From the NCBI GenBank assembly GCA_944332505.1, contig CALVKC010000037.1, positions 1 through 9,911 of the forward strand: a DNA stretch of 9,911 nucleotides, read 5' to 3'. The position numbers and the translations under genes are program-made. The notes under the pieces are model-generated. The model saw only the letters and a list, made by a program, of their open reading frames with translations. It had not been told where the DNA came from and did no database searches. Below are positions 1 to 5,947 of the stretch, piece after piece (positions within the stretch are counted from its first letter, which is position 1; each line of letters begins with the position of its first letter). Source of the stretch: an uncultured Bacilli bacterium (GTDB lineage Bacteria; Bacillota_I; Bacilli_A; RF39; UBA660).

Positions 1-86
1 AATCTACCTATAAAAAGTGCTATTACTATCAATATTAATACAAATATAATTGCTAATAAAATGTTTCTAACATTTTCTTTTGCCAT
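1..86 (-). CDS. Partial exported/surface protein, N-terminal signal anchor only (paralogue of the next gene)
   Basis: Only the first 28 codons lie in the window; the gene runs off the left edge. The ATG is at 86-84, preceded by an AGGAGA ribosome site at 97-92. The visible peptide is a short charged start (MAKENVRN) followed by about 19 hydrophobic residues and then GR, which is a signal anchor or uncleaved signal peptide. Every visible residue is identical to the start of the 483-residue protein encoded just upstream, with one synonymous change (AAA versus AAG at codon 4). It begins 18 nt after that gene's stop codon, with no room for a full promoter, so it is probably co-transcribed as a tandem paralogue. 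What follows the anchor cannot be seen, so the domain content and function of this copy are unknown. Confidence 0.8.
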   Translation of the reverse strand, partial: MAKENVRNILLAIIFVLILIVIALFIGR

Positions 87-100
87 TTTTATCTCCTATA
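1..100. repeat. Direct repeat, copy A (5' end of the partial surface-protein gene)
   Basis: Positions 1-100 match 1471-1570 at 97 of 100 bases in the same orientation; the differences are at 78, 89 and 94. The match covers the 28 visible codons plus the ribosome site and stops at about 100, where copy A runs into the stop region of the preceding gene. It may extend left beyond the window. The 1470-base period equals one full gene unit, so this is a tandem gene duplication or gene-converted 5' end. Confidence 0.9.
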
Positions 101-104
101 ATTT

Positions 105-1556
105 TTAACTAATTCTAAATGGATCATTACTAATTCCATCTCCACTTACATATAAAACATTTGAATTTAGATAGAAAACAGGTCTAATCACAAACGAAGC
201 AGTTACACTAGTATTACCAACAAAACCCGTTCCATCAATAGCGAACACACGATCTGTAGTATCAGTACGACACGGAATTATCCATTCAACAGAACCAATA
301 TATAACCAATTTGATTCAATAGCAGCTCTATAATCAAAAATTTCTTCACTATAACTATATCCTGGATATGTCCAATATGTATTTGTTGCTCCATAATAAT
401 AATCACTTACATACATTAATCCTGCTTTCATAGTATCCGTTATGTCACTTGAATTACTTCCTACTTCATAATTGTATGCTGTTTGGGCATTAACATCTCT
501 TAAATATTGATAATGGCCTCCACCAACACTCCATTTATATGTTACAATTTTATCTTGCCATGTTGCACCTAATGATTCTAAATAATTGGTATTCAAAATA
601 CTCTTTATACTTGATGTACTCCATGTATTACTTCCACTTGTATCCCAAGGATAGTTTCCATAACTTGTTGATTTAATAATTTTTACATTATCATCAAATA
701 CTCCAATTATGCGGTATAAGTTATCTTCTGGACATATTTCTTCTTCACTTCCAAAACATACATAGTTATTTGGATTAGCTCCACTATATCTATATGAGTT
801 ATCTCCTGCTCCATTTACTAAATCAGCATCGTGATAATAAATACTGTTTTCACCATCTACTCCAGTATATTGGCTAATTACATACCCAGCTAAAGTTGTT
901 GTTTGTCCAATTCTATCTTTTTGAAGTATTACATCTATATCTAGTGTTGCATCTTCATTTATTGATTGGTCATTTGTTAAATTAACAAATGTTAATGTAA
1001 ATGTCCAGGTATGTGTTATCCCTGTTGTTGATGATGTTGTACTTATTGGATGATCTATAACAACATTAAAAGTTCCTGTTTTTTCTGTTATATCAAAGCC
1101 TGATACTCCATTTACTGTTACATAACTAAGTGTATCACTACTACTTTGAACAATACTACCATTTTCATCTCTTATGGTAAGTATTAATTCTGCTGTATTA
1201 TTTGTTGTTGAATATGTAAATGTATTTTCATTTATTCTAAATCCTACAGTATAAGTACTACTTGCATTATTTGTTTTATTACTTGCTATTAATCTTACTT
1301 GAGGATTAGTTGTATCTGTTAAATTTCCACTTCCCGTATAAAAATTATCTGTTGATGCATTTATTGATAAATCATTGCCTTTACTAAATATTATTGTATC
1401 TCCCGTTGCTGTTACTTCTCCTTCTCCTTCAAGTATTTCATCTACTTGAGCACCCAAATAAGAATAAGTAAATCTACCTATAAAAAGTGCTATTACTATC
1501 AATATTAATACAAATATAATTGCTAATAAAATGTTTCTAACATTTTCCTTTGCCAT
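105..1556 (-). CDS. Membrane-anchored exported surface protein with beta-rich ectodomain
   Basis: A 483-residue protein of unknown function. Residues 1-7 are short and charged, 8-27 form one hydrophobic segment, and everything after is expected outside the cell; there is no LPxTG motif, so anchoring is by the N-terminal segment. Residues about 31-215 are rich in Thr, Ser and Asn, with alternating strand patterns. They loosely recall the small beta-sandwich exported proteins of Bacillota (TasA/camelysin style), but no diagnostic motif proves this. Residues about 262-483 form a second domain: NYVCFGS..ICPEDNLYRIIGVFDD at 264-289 (a Cys267/Cys275 pair), a Trp/Tyr-rich middle, VEWIIPC at 423-429, and an ending FVIRPVFYLNS...GDG..NDPFRIS. 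This resembles the DUF6273-like repeats common in gut Bacillota surface proteins; that link is from memory of such sequences. The start is supported by AGGTGAT at 1567-1561. By eye it is less AT-rich than its neighbours. Adhesion or a structural surface role is a guess. Confidence 0.75.
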   Translation of the reverse strand: MAKENVRNILLAIIFVLILIVIALFIGRFTYSYLGAQVDEILEGEGEVTATGDTIIFSKGNDLSINASTDNFYTGSGNLTDTTNPQVRLIASNKTNNASSTYTVGFRINENTFTYSTTNNTAELILTIRDENGSIVQSSSDTLSYVTVNGVSGFDITEKTGTFNVVIDHPISTTSSTTGITHTWTFTLTFVNLTNDQSINEDATLDIDVILQKDRIGQTTTLAGYVISQYTGVDGENSIYYHDADLVNGAGDNSYRYSGANPNNYVCFGSEEEICPEDNLYRIIGVFDDNVKIIKSTSYGNYPWDTSGSNTWSTSSIKSILNTNYLESLGATWQDKIVTYKWSVGGGHYQYLRDVNAQTAYNYEVGSNSSDITDTMKAGLMYVSDYYYGATNTYWTYPGYSYSEEIFDYRAAIESNWLYIGSVEWIIPCRTDTTDRVFAIDGTGFVGNTSVTASFVIRPVFYLNSNVLYVSGDGISNDPFRIS

Positions 1557-1570
1557 TTATATCACCTATA
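1471..1570. repeat. Direct repeat, copy B (5' end of the 483-residue surface-protein gene)
   Basis: Second copy of the 100-base direct repeat, covering codons 1-28 and the ribosome site of the complete surface-protein gene. Of three differences from copy A, one is a synonymous third-position change and two lie in the leader. The upstream promoter region (1579-1607) is not part of the repeat: only copy B has it. Confidence 0.9.
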
Positions 1571-1578
1571 CTACATAG

Positions 1579-1607
1579 ATTATAACAAAAAATAAAAATA
1601 TATTAAA
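1579..1607 (-). promoter_or_regulatory. Predicted sigma-A promoter for the surface-protein gene
   Basis: On the minus strand there is an extended -10, TGTTATAAT (1587-1579, perfect TATAAT), with a weak -35 TTTAAT at 1607-1602 and a 17-base spacer. Transcription should begin near 1572, just ahead of the AGGTGAT ribosome site at 1567-1561. It probably also drives the downstream partial copy. Confidence 0.6.
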
Positions 1608-1615
1608 GTAATTTA

Positions 1616-1644
1616 TTTAAAAAAAGTACAAATTGTGTTAATAT
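1616..1644 (+). promoter_or_regulatory. Predicted promoter for the short M3-like peptidase gene
   Basis: TTTAAA at 1616-1621, a 17-base spacer, then an extended -10 TGTTAATAT (1636-1644; the hexamer matches the consensus at four of six). The predicted start near 1651 leaves only a few bases before the GAGG ribosome site at 1657-1660. Its -35 lies 8 bases from the -35 of the divergent surface-protein promoter. Confidence 0.4.
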
Positions 1645-1667
1645 ATTTACTTAAATGAGGGATAAAT

Positions 1668-2624
1668 ATGATAATAAATTATGAAGAAATACTTAAAAAA
1701 TGCCGTAATATATTAAAAGGTGACCCAAATAACGCAGCAGCCCTAGCAACTTTAAGATTTATCTATCAAATAAATTTTGATGATAATTTAATATGGTTTG
1801 AACAACATTTACAAAAAGAAGAATATATGCAATATTTAACGAGGTATTCATTTTTATCTCATACACTAGAAAATATTAGTAAAAGGCAGGAAGTTACAGA
1901 AGACATAGAAACAAAACCTAATCATTTATCTTTAAAAAAATTATTAAATTTAGTTCATGACTTTTTTAAAAATGCTACAACAAAAGAATTTTATGAAATG
2001 TTTATGAATATGCTAAAAAATAATGAAATTGTCTTATATAAAAATAAAGATTATAAATTTGGAGCATATACTGTATTTTGGGCATTTAATAACACTCCAA
2101 TAATGATTATAATATGCAACAACTTTTATAAAGATTTAGATGATGATTATGCATATATACCAATTATAGTTCATGAAATAGGTCATGGCATTAGTGATTT
2201 AATAAATTATCATATAGCATTTCAACAAGAAAATGTTATATTTGATGAAATAATAAGTATATTCTTTGAACTTATTTGTAACGATTACTTTTATCATACT
2301 CAATATAGAAGTTCTGCGATTACTTATGCTTATAGAAATTACAATGATATTATAAACAAAGCACAAGAAATTCAAAATTATAATCCAGATAGTTTAGAAG
2401 ATCCTGCATTAAAATATCGTTATATTATAGGTTTTAATATTGCAGTTGAATTATATATGATTTATTTAAAAGACAAAGATAAAACTTTTAATTTATTAAA
2501 TGAAATTATAAAAATTCCTAAATTTTTACCACCTAAAGAATACTATAAAAGAATACTTGAATTAGGAATCGCTCCCAATAATAGTATGGATGAATATGAA
2601 AGTGTATTAAAAAGAATGCTTTAA
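1668..2624 (+). CDS. Short M3/PepF-like zinc metallopeptidase (catalytic half only)
   Basis: A 318-residue protein, apparently cytosolic (no signal peptide or membrane segment). HEIGH at 169-173 is the zinc site of a gluzincin. FDEIISIFFE at 192-201 follows at the spacing of the third ligand in PepF-type M3 peptidases, making Glu194 the likely ligand and Glu170 the base. Other M3 landmarks appear in order: a GAYTVFW...TPIMIIICNNF stretch (132-153) before the zinc site, like GAYC...PFILMN in PepF; YRYIIGFNIAVELY (250-263), like YxYxxATGxxAA; and a C-terminal LELGIAPNNSMDEYESVLKRML (297-318), like the AGVDM-SPEP-EAAL tail. PepF/M3 enzymes are about 600 residues, so the N-terminal lobe is missing and residues 1-80 are unlike it. 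ATG is preceded by GAGG seven bases away. The likely role is oligopeptide cleavage; the substrate is unknown. The family assignment is from motif order, not a search. Confidence 0.7.
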   Translation: MIINYEEILKKCRNILKGDPNNAAALATLRFIYQINFDDNLIWFEQHLQKEEYMQYLTRYSFLSHTLENISKRQEVTEDIETKPNHLSLKKLLNLVHDFFKNATTKEFYEMFMNMLKNNEIVLYKNKDYKFGAYTVFWAFNNTPIMIIICNNFYKDLDDDYAYIPIIVHEIGHGISDLINYHIAFQQENVIFDEIISIFFELICNDYFYHTQYRSSAITYAYRNYNDIINKAQEIQNYNPDSLEDPALKYRYIIGFNIAVELYMIYLKDKDKTFNLLNEIIKIPKFLPPKEYYKRILELGIAPNNSMDEYESVLKRML

Positions 2625-2629
2625 TAATT

Positions 2630-2663
2630 AAAAAAGTAACTTAAAAAGGCATTTTTAAGTTAC
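2630..2663 (-). terminator. Rho-independent terminator of ffh, overlapping its last codons
   Basis: A perfect 12-bp inverted repeat (GTAACTTAAAAA at 2636-2647, complement at 2652-2663) with a four-base loop. Read on the minus strand it is followed at once by six T residues (2635-2630), which is a canonical terminator for ffh. The hairpin contains the ffh stop codon (2643-2641) and its last codons. On the plus strand only a weak T-rich stretch follows, so it may also slow transcription from the convergent peptidase gene. Confidence 0.75.
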
Positions 2664-3945
2664 CATTATTTATTCTTTTCATCATATCTTTCATTGTTTC
2701 AAATTGTTTTAACAATCTATTTACTTCTTCAACACTTCTGCCACTCCCCTTAGCAATTCTTTGCTTTCTATTTGCTTTGAGAATCTCTGGATTTTTTCTT
2801 TCTTTTAAAGTCATTGAAGAAATAATTGCTTCAATATGAGCTAATTCTTTAGGATCAATTGATATATTATTAAGTCCCATTTTTCTTGCTTGGGGAAGCA
2901 TTTTTAAAATATTTTCAAGAGGTCCTAGTTTTTTTATTTGTTTTAATGTTTGCAAAAAATCATCTAAATCAAATGTTCCTTTTTTCATTTTTATTGCTTG
3001 TTTTTTTGCAACATCTTCATCTATAACATCTTCTACTTTACTAACAATTTCTAGGATATCTCCCATATCAAGAATTCTATCAGCCATTCTTTCTGGATAA
3101 AATTCTGATAAACCATCCATCTTTTCGGAATTACCAACAAATTTAATCGGAATATGAGTTAAGTGTCTAACTGATAAAGCAACTCCACCTTTAGTATTAC
3201 CATCAAGTTTTGTAAGTATACAACCAGTTAGATTTAAGGAATCATTAAAGCCAGTAATTACATTAATAGCATCTTGACCCATAGAGCCATCGATAACAAG
3301 TATTTTTTCATGAGGATTAACAGTTGAGTCAATATCTTTTAATTCTTGCATTAATTCTTCATCGATTTGAAGTCTACCTGCCGTATCAATAATTATATAA
3401 TCATTATTATTTTCTTTAGCATAATTTATACCATCACTAACAATTTCTAAAACTTTTTTTTCTTCACTAAATACCGGAACATTTAATTCTTTACCAATAG
3501 TTTTAAGTTGTTCTATTGCTGCAGGACGATATATATCTGCTGCAATAAGTAATGGCTTTTTATTATATTTTTTTCTTAAATAATTAGCAAGTTTTCCTGC
3601 AGTTGTTGTTTTACCACTACCTTGTAATCCAACAAGCATTAATATTGTTGGTTTTTTATTTATTTCTAGTGGTACATAATCACCACCTAATAAACTTACT
3701 AGTTCATCTTTAACTATTTTTAAAAAAAGTTCATCGGGTTTTAAACTTTTTTCCACTTCAGCATTCAAAGCTTTTTCTTTAACATTATTAACAAACTCTT
3801 TAACAACTTGATAATTTACATCTGCTTCAAGTAAGGCAATTCTTATTTCTCGCATGGCATCACTAATATTTTCTTCAGTGATTTTACCCATACCCCGAAT
3901 ATTTTTTATTGCATTACTTATTCTATCTCCCATATATTCAAACAT
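2641..3945 (-). CDS. ffh: Signal recognition particle GTPase Ffh (SRP54)
   Basis: The protein component of the bacterial signal recognition particle. It binds 4.5S/6S RNA and signal sequences of nascent membrane and secreted proteins, and docks with FtsY. From the chosen start it is 434 residues, close to the usual 440-450. The N domain is about 1-90. The G domain shows the P-loop GLQGSGKTT (106-114), IYRPAA (138-143), DTAGRLQ (187-193) and TKLDG (245-249). The M domain has GPLENILKMLP (341-351) and the RNA-binding RIAKGSGRSVEEVNRLLKQF (397-416). The reading frame is open to an ATG at 3975, but the ATG at 3945 has GAGGAG seven bases upstream and begins MFEYMGDRI, as other Ffh proteins do. The upstream ATG would sit inside the predicted promoter. 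ylxM, often found upstream, is absent here; the gene appears to be transcribed alone. Confidence 0.97.
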   Translation of the reverse strand: MFEYMGDRISNAIKNIRGMGKITEENISDAMREIRIALLEADVNYQVVKEFVNNVKEKALNAEVEKSLKPDELFLKIVKDELVSLLGGDYVPLEINKKPTILMLVGLQGSGKTTTAGKLANYLRKKYNKKPLLIAADIYRPAAIEQLKTIGKELNVPVFSEEKKVLEIVSDGINYAKENNNDYIIIDTAGRLQIDEELMQELKDIDSTVNPHEKILVIDGSMGQDAINVITGFNDSLNLTGCILTKLDGNTKGGVALSVRHLTHIPIKFVGNSEKMDGLSEFYPERMADRILDMGDILEIVSKVEDVIDEDVAKKQAIKMKKGTFDLDDFLQTLKQIKKLGPLENILKMLPQARKMGLNNISIDPKELAHIEAIISSMTLKERKNPEILKANRKQRIAKGSGRSVEEVNRLLKQFETMKDMMKRINNGNLKMPF

Positions 3946-3952
3946 AATTATT

Positions 3953-3958
3953 CTCCTC
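3953..3958 (-). promoter_or_regulatory. Ribosome binding site that sets the ffh start
   Basis: GAGGAG on the minus strand, seven bases before the ATG at 3945-3943. It supports this start over the in-frame ATG at 3975-3973, which has no comparable site. Confidence 0.75.
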
Positions 3959-3965
3959 GTTTTTA

Positions 3966-3994
3966 ATGATATCATAATTTATGTCTACCTTCAA
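3966..3994 (-). promoter_or_regulatory. Predicted promoter for ffh
   Basis: On the minus strand: TTGAAG (3994-3989), a 17-base spacer and an extended -10 TGATATCAT (3974-3966, hexamer five of six). Transcription would begin near 3959, almost at the ribosome site. It lies in the 111-base gap shared with the divergent carboxypeptidase gene. Confidence 0.5.
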
Positions 3995-4031
3995 TGATTT
4001 TATAAATTTTAACAATAAAAGCTAGAAAATA

Positions 4032-4040
4032 TGATATAAT
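4032..4040 (+). promoter_or_regulatory. Extended -10 element for the carboxypeptidase gene
   Basis: TGATATAAT, a perfect extended -10. No good -35 lies 17 bases upstream; TTAACA at 4009-4014 would need a 20-base spacer. Transcription is expected near 4045-4047, which bears on where translation starts. Confidence 0.5.
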
Positions 4041-4046
4041 CAAGAT

Positions 4047-4052
4047 GGTGAT
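4047..4052 (+). promoter_or_regulatory. Ribosome binding site favouring a TTG start at 4057
   Basis: GGTGAT is followed four bases later by TTG. The same GGTGAT-plus-four arrangement precedes the surface-protein ATG at 1556, and a GGTGAT-plus-three arrangement precedes the dehydrogenase TTG at 5947. The in-frame ATG at 4045 overlaps this site and has no ribosome site of its own. Confidence 0.55.
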
Positions 4053-4056
4053 TATT

Positions 4057-5160
4057 TTGACAAAGAGAAAAAAGAAAATCAAAAAAACATTTAAACTTAT
4101 TATTAGTTTTATAATTTTAATTATATTAGTTAGTGGAAGTTTTTTTGTTTATAACAAATTCTTTAAAAAAGAAGAAGTAACTAGTGAAGTAAGTAAATTA
4201 ATGTTAGAAAATAATATATCTACTGAAAAGTATTCTAAAACACTAGAATATGTTTTACTTAATAATATCTATGATGAATTATACTTAGATGAGTATTCTG
4301 ATATTAATTATACAGATAATGCAAATTTCACTAAAATATTAACAACCTTTTTACCTTTAGGTTATAGTGGTAAAGAAATAAATTACATACTTAATTTAAG
4401 TGATAAAAACATTGAAAAATTAAGTAATATAGAATATATCGATATAAGTAATTATTATAATATAAGTAACTTTAATGTTGATAATATTGATAGATATAAT
4501 GATTATTATCAAATAAATAATTATAGTTATCAAGATGTTGTTACTTATGTAAATATTAATTTAGATTTAAAAGCATATTCCGTAACTAAAGAAGTAAGTG
4601 ATGCAAATAGTTTATTAGTCTTAGTTAATAAATATAATTTTTTACCAAATAATTATAAACCAGAAGATTTAGTATATGTTCCTGGAGCATATGGAAATAA
4701 CGTTCCAATGCGGGAAGTAATTAAAGAACCATTTTTAGAATTACAAAAAGCTGCAGAAGAAGAAAAAGGAATAAAATTAAAACCAACAACAGCCTTTAGA
4801 GATCAAAATTTTCAAAAAACGTTATATAATAATTATGTTGCTAAAGATGGTGTTGATGCTGCAGATACATATTCAGCAAGACCAGGATTTTCAGAACATC
4901 AAACGGGACTTGCAATAGATTTAAAAAATACTCTTATAAGTACTTCAACTAGACTTAATGATAGTGATTATGAATGGTTAAAAGAAAATGCCTACAAATA
5001 TGGTTTTATCATAAGATATCCAGAAGAAAAAATAGATATCACCAGCTACCAATTTGAAAATTGGCATATTAGATACGTTGGTTTAGAAGCAGCTAAAATA
5101 ATATATGAAAACAATTTATCTTTAGAAGAATATATTGATTTATTTATTACTGAATATTAA
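4057..5160 (+). CDS. Membrane-anchored M15B peptidoglycan carboxypeptidase (VanY/LdcB type)
   Basis: A zinc carboxypeptidase that trims stem peptides of peptidoglycan outside the cell. From the TTG start it has 367 residues: a Lys/Arg-rich start (3-13), one membrane segment (about 14-32), a charged Tyr/Asn-rich stalk or unknown domain (about 40-180), a linker with LVLVNKYNFLPNNYKPEDLV (187-206) typical just ahead of M15B domains, then the catalytic domain. Zinc and catalytic residues are visible: SEHQTGLAID at 279-288 (His281, Asp288) and ENWH at 334-337 (Glu334 as base, His337 as ligand); Arg248 sits in the AFRD substrate loop. The family includes D,D-carboxypeptidases (VanY) and L,D-carboxypeptidases (LdcB/DacB), and sequence alone does not separate them. 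No vancomycin-resistance genes are nearby, so wall maturation is more likely than resistance. An ATG at 4045 would add four residues. Confidence 0.9.
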   Translation: MTKRKKKIKKTFKLIISFIILIILVSGSFFVYNKFFKKEEVTSEVSKLMLENNISTEKYSKTLEYVLLNNIYDELYLDEYSDINYTDNANFTKILTTFLPLGYSGKEINYILNLSDKNIEKLSNIEYIDISNYYNISNFNVDNIDRYNDYYQINNYSYQDVVTYVNINLDLKAYSVTKEVSDANSLLVLVNKYNFLPNNYKPEDLVYVPGAYGNNVPMREVIKEPFLELQKAAEEEKGIKLKPTTAFRDQNFQKTLYNNYVAKDGVDAADTYSARPGFSEHQTGLAIDLKNTLISTSTRLNDSDYEWLKENAYKYGFIIRYPEEKIDITSYQFENWHIRYVGLEAAKIIYENNLSLEEYIDLFITEY

Positions 5161-5196
5161 AATAAAAGAACTATTTTTTTCAATAGCTCTTTTATT
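5161..5196. terminator. Bidirectional hairpin terminator between carboxypeptidase and dehydrogenase genes
   Basis: A 15-bp inverted repeat: 5161-5175 pairs with 5182-5196 around a six-base loop, with one imperfect position (A5170/C5187), which becomes a G-U wobble in the minus-strand transcript. It starts immediately after the carboxypeptidase stop and contains the dehydrogenase stop codon (5194-5192). Short T-rich runs follow on each side, so it probably ends both convergent transcripts. Confidence 0.7.
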
Positions 5197-5947
5197 TTCC
5201 TAATTTTTTACCTTGAATATGATAAGCAATTATTAATTGTAATCTATAAGGAATAAATCTTGTAAAAAATACAGCACATTGCATTTTAAAAGTAGGAATT
5301 ATTAACATCTTTCTTTTAAACATTTTATCTACAGCTACTTTAGCCACTATTTTAGGGCTAATTTCTTTTATAGAAAATTCCCCATTAGCAACTTTATTAA
5401 AATTAGTATTTACTGGTCCTGGACATAATGCTGAAATACTAACATTACTTTTCATTTGCCTTAATTCTTCATTAATTGCCATAGTTAATTTAGTAATATA
5501 ATTTTTAGTTGCATAATAAGTACTTAACCTTGGTCCAGCCATAAATCCTGCTGATGAACAAACATTTAAAATATAACCACTATCTTTTTTAATAAAATCT
5601 TGTAAAAACAATTTAGTTAATATATGATATGTTGTAACATTTAAATCAATCATTTCTAGTTCTCTATCTAAATTTGTTTCATAAAACAAACCAAATAAAC
5701 CAAAACCTACATTATTTACTAAAATATCAATATTATCATTCTTTACTAAATCATATAACTTATATACATTATCTTTTTTAATTAAATCTAGTGTTATTAT
5801 TTTAACATCAACATTAACTTTTTCTTTTAATTTTTCAAGTTCTTTTTTATTTCTAGCAACAACTATTAAATCAATATTTAAACTAGCAAGATAAATGGCA
5901 ATTTCCCTACCTATTCCACTAGATGCTCCTGTTACTAAAGCCCTCAA
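5192..5947 (-). CDS. Short-chain dehydrogenase/reductase, classical type
   Basis: A 251-residue Rossmann-fold NAD(P)-dependent oxidoreductase. It shows the cofactor motif TGASSGIG (6-13), Arg32 after the second strand (suggesting NADPH rather than NADH), NNVG (78-81, the usual NNAG), Asn103, Ser131 and Y144-x3-K148 as the catalytic set, and PGPVNT (176-181). The C-terminal 30-40 residues are hydrophobic and basic, as in the DltE/YqjQ-like branch of the family. The substrate cannot be read from sequence. It starts with TTG: the codon directly follows the TAA of the pyrophosphatase gene, the ribosome site AGGTGAT (5957-5951) lies inside the end of that gene, and the protein begins MRALVTG as the family does. 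Translational coupling to the pyrophosphatase gene is likely. A functional link between the two is not obvious. Confidence 0.92.
   Translation of the reverse strand: MRALVTGASSGIGREIAIYLASLNIDLIVVARNKKELEKLKEKVNVDVKIITLDLIKKDNVYKLYDLVKNDNIDILVNNVGFGLFGLFYETNLDRELEMIDLNVTTYHILTKLFLQDFIKKDSGYILNVCSSAGFMAGPRLSTYYATKNYITKLTMAINEELRQMKSNVSISALCPGPVNTNFNKVANGEFSIKEISPKIVAKVAVDKMFKRKMLIIPTFKMQCAVFFTRFIPYRLQLIIAYHIQGKKLGK

Noticed and set aside
3454..3461. A run of eight T (eight A in the ffh coding strand) as a slippage or phase-variation tract
   Set aside because: It encodes ordinary Lys codons in an essential gene, and short A runs are expected in DNA this AT-rich.
3946..3975. A ten-residue N-terminal extension of Ffh from the ATG at 3975
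   Set aside because: The internal ATG at 3945 has a good GAGGAG site and matches the usual Ffh start, and the extension overlaps the predicted -10 element.
4057..5160. Vancomycin resistance (VanY) as the role of the carboxypeptidase
   Set aside because: No vanA/B ligase, vanH, vanX or two-component regulator is nearby, and M15B enzymes of this form are common in wall maturation.
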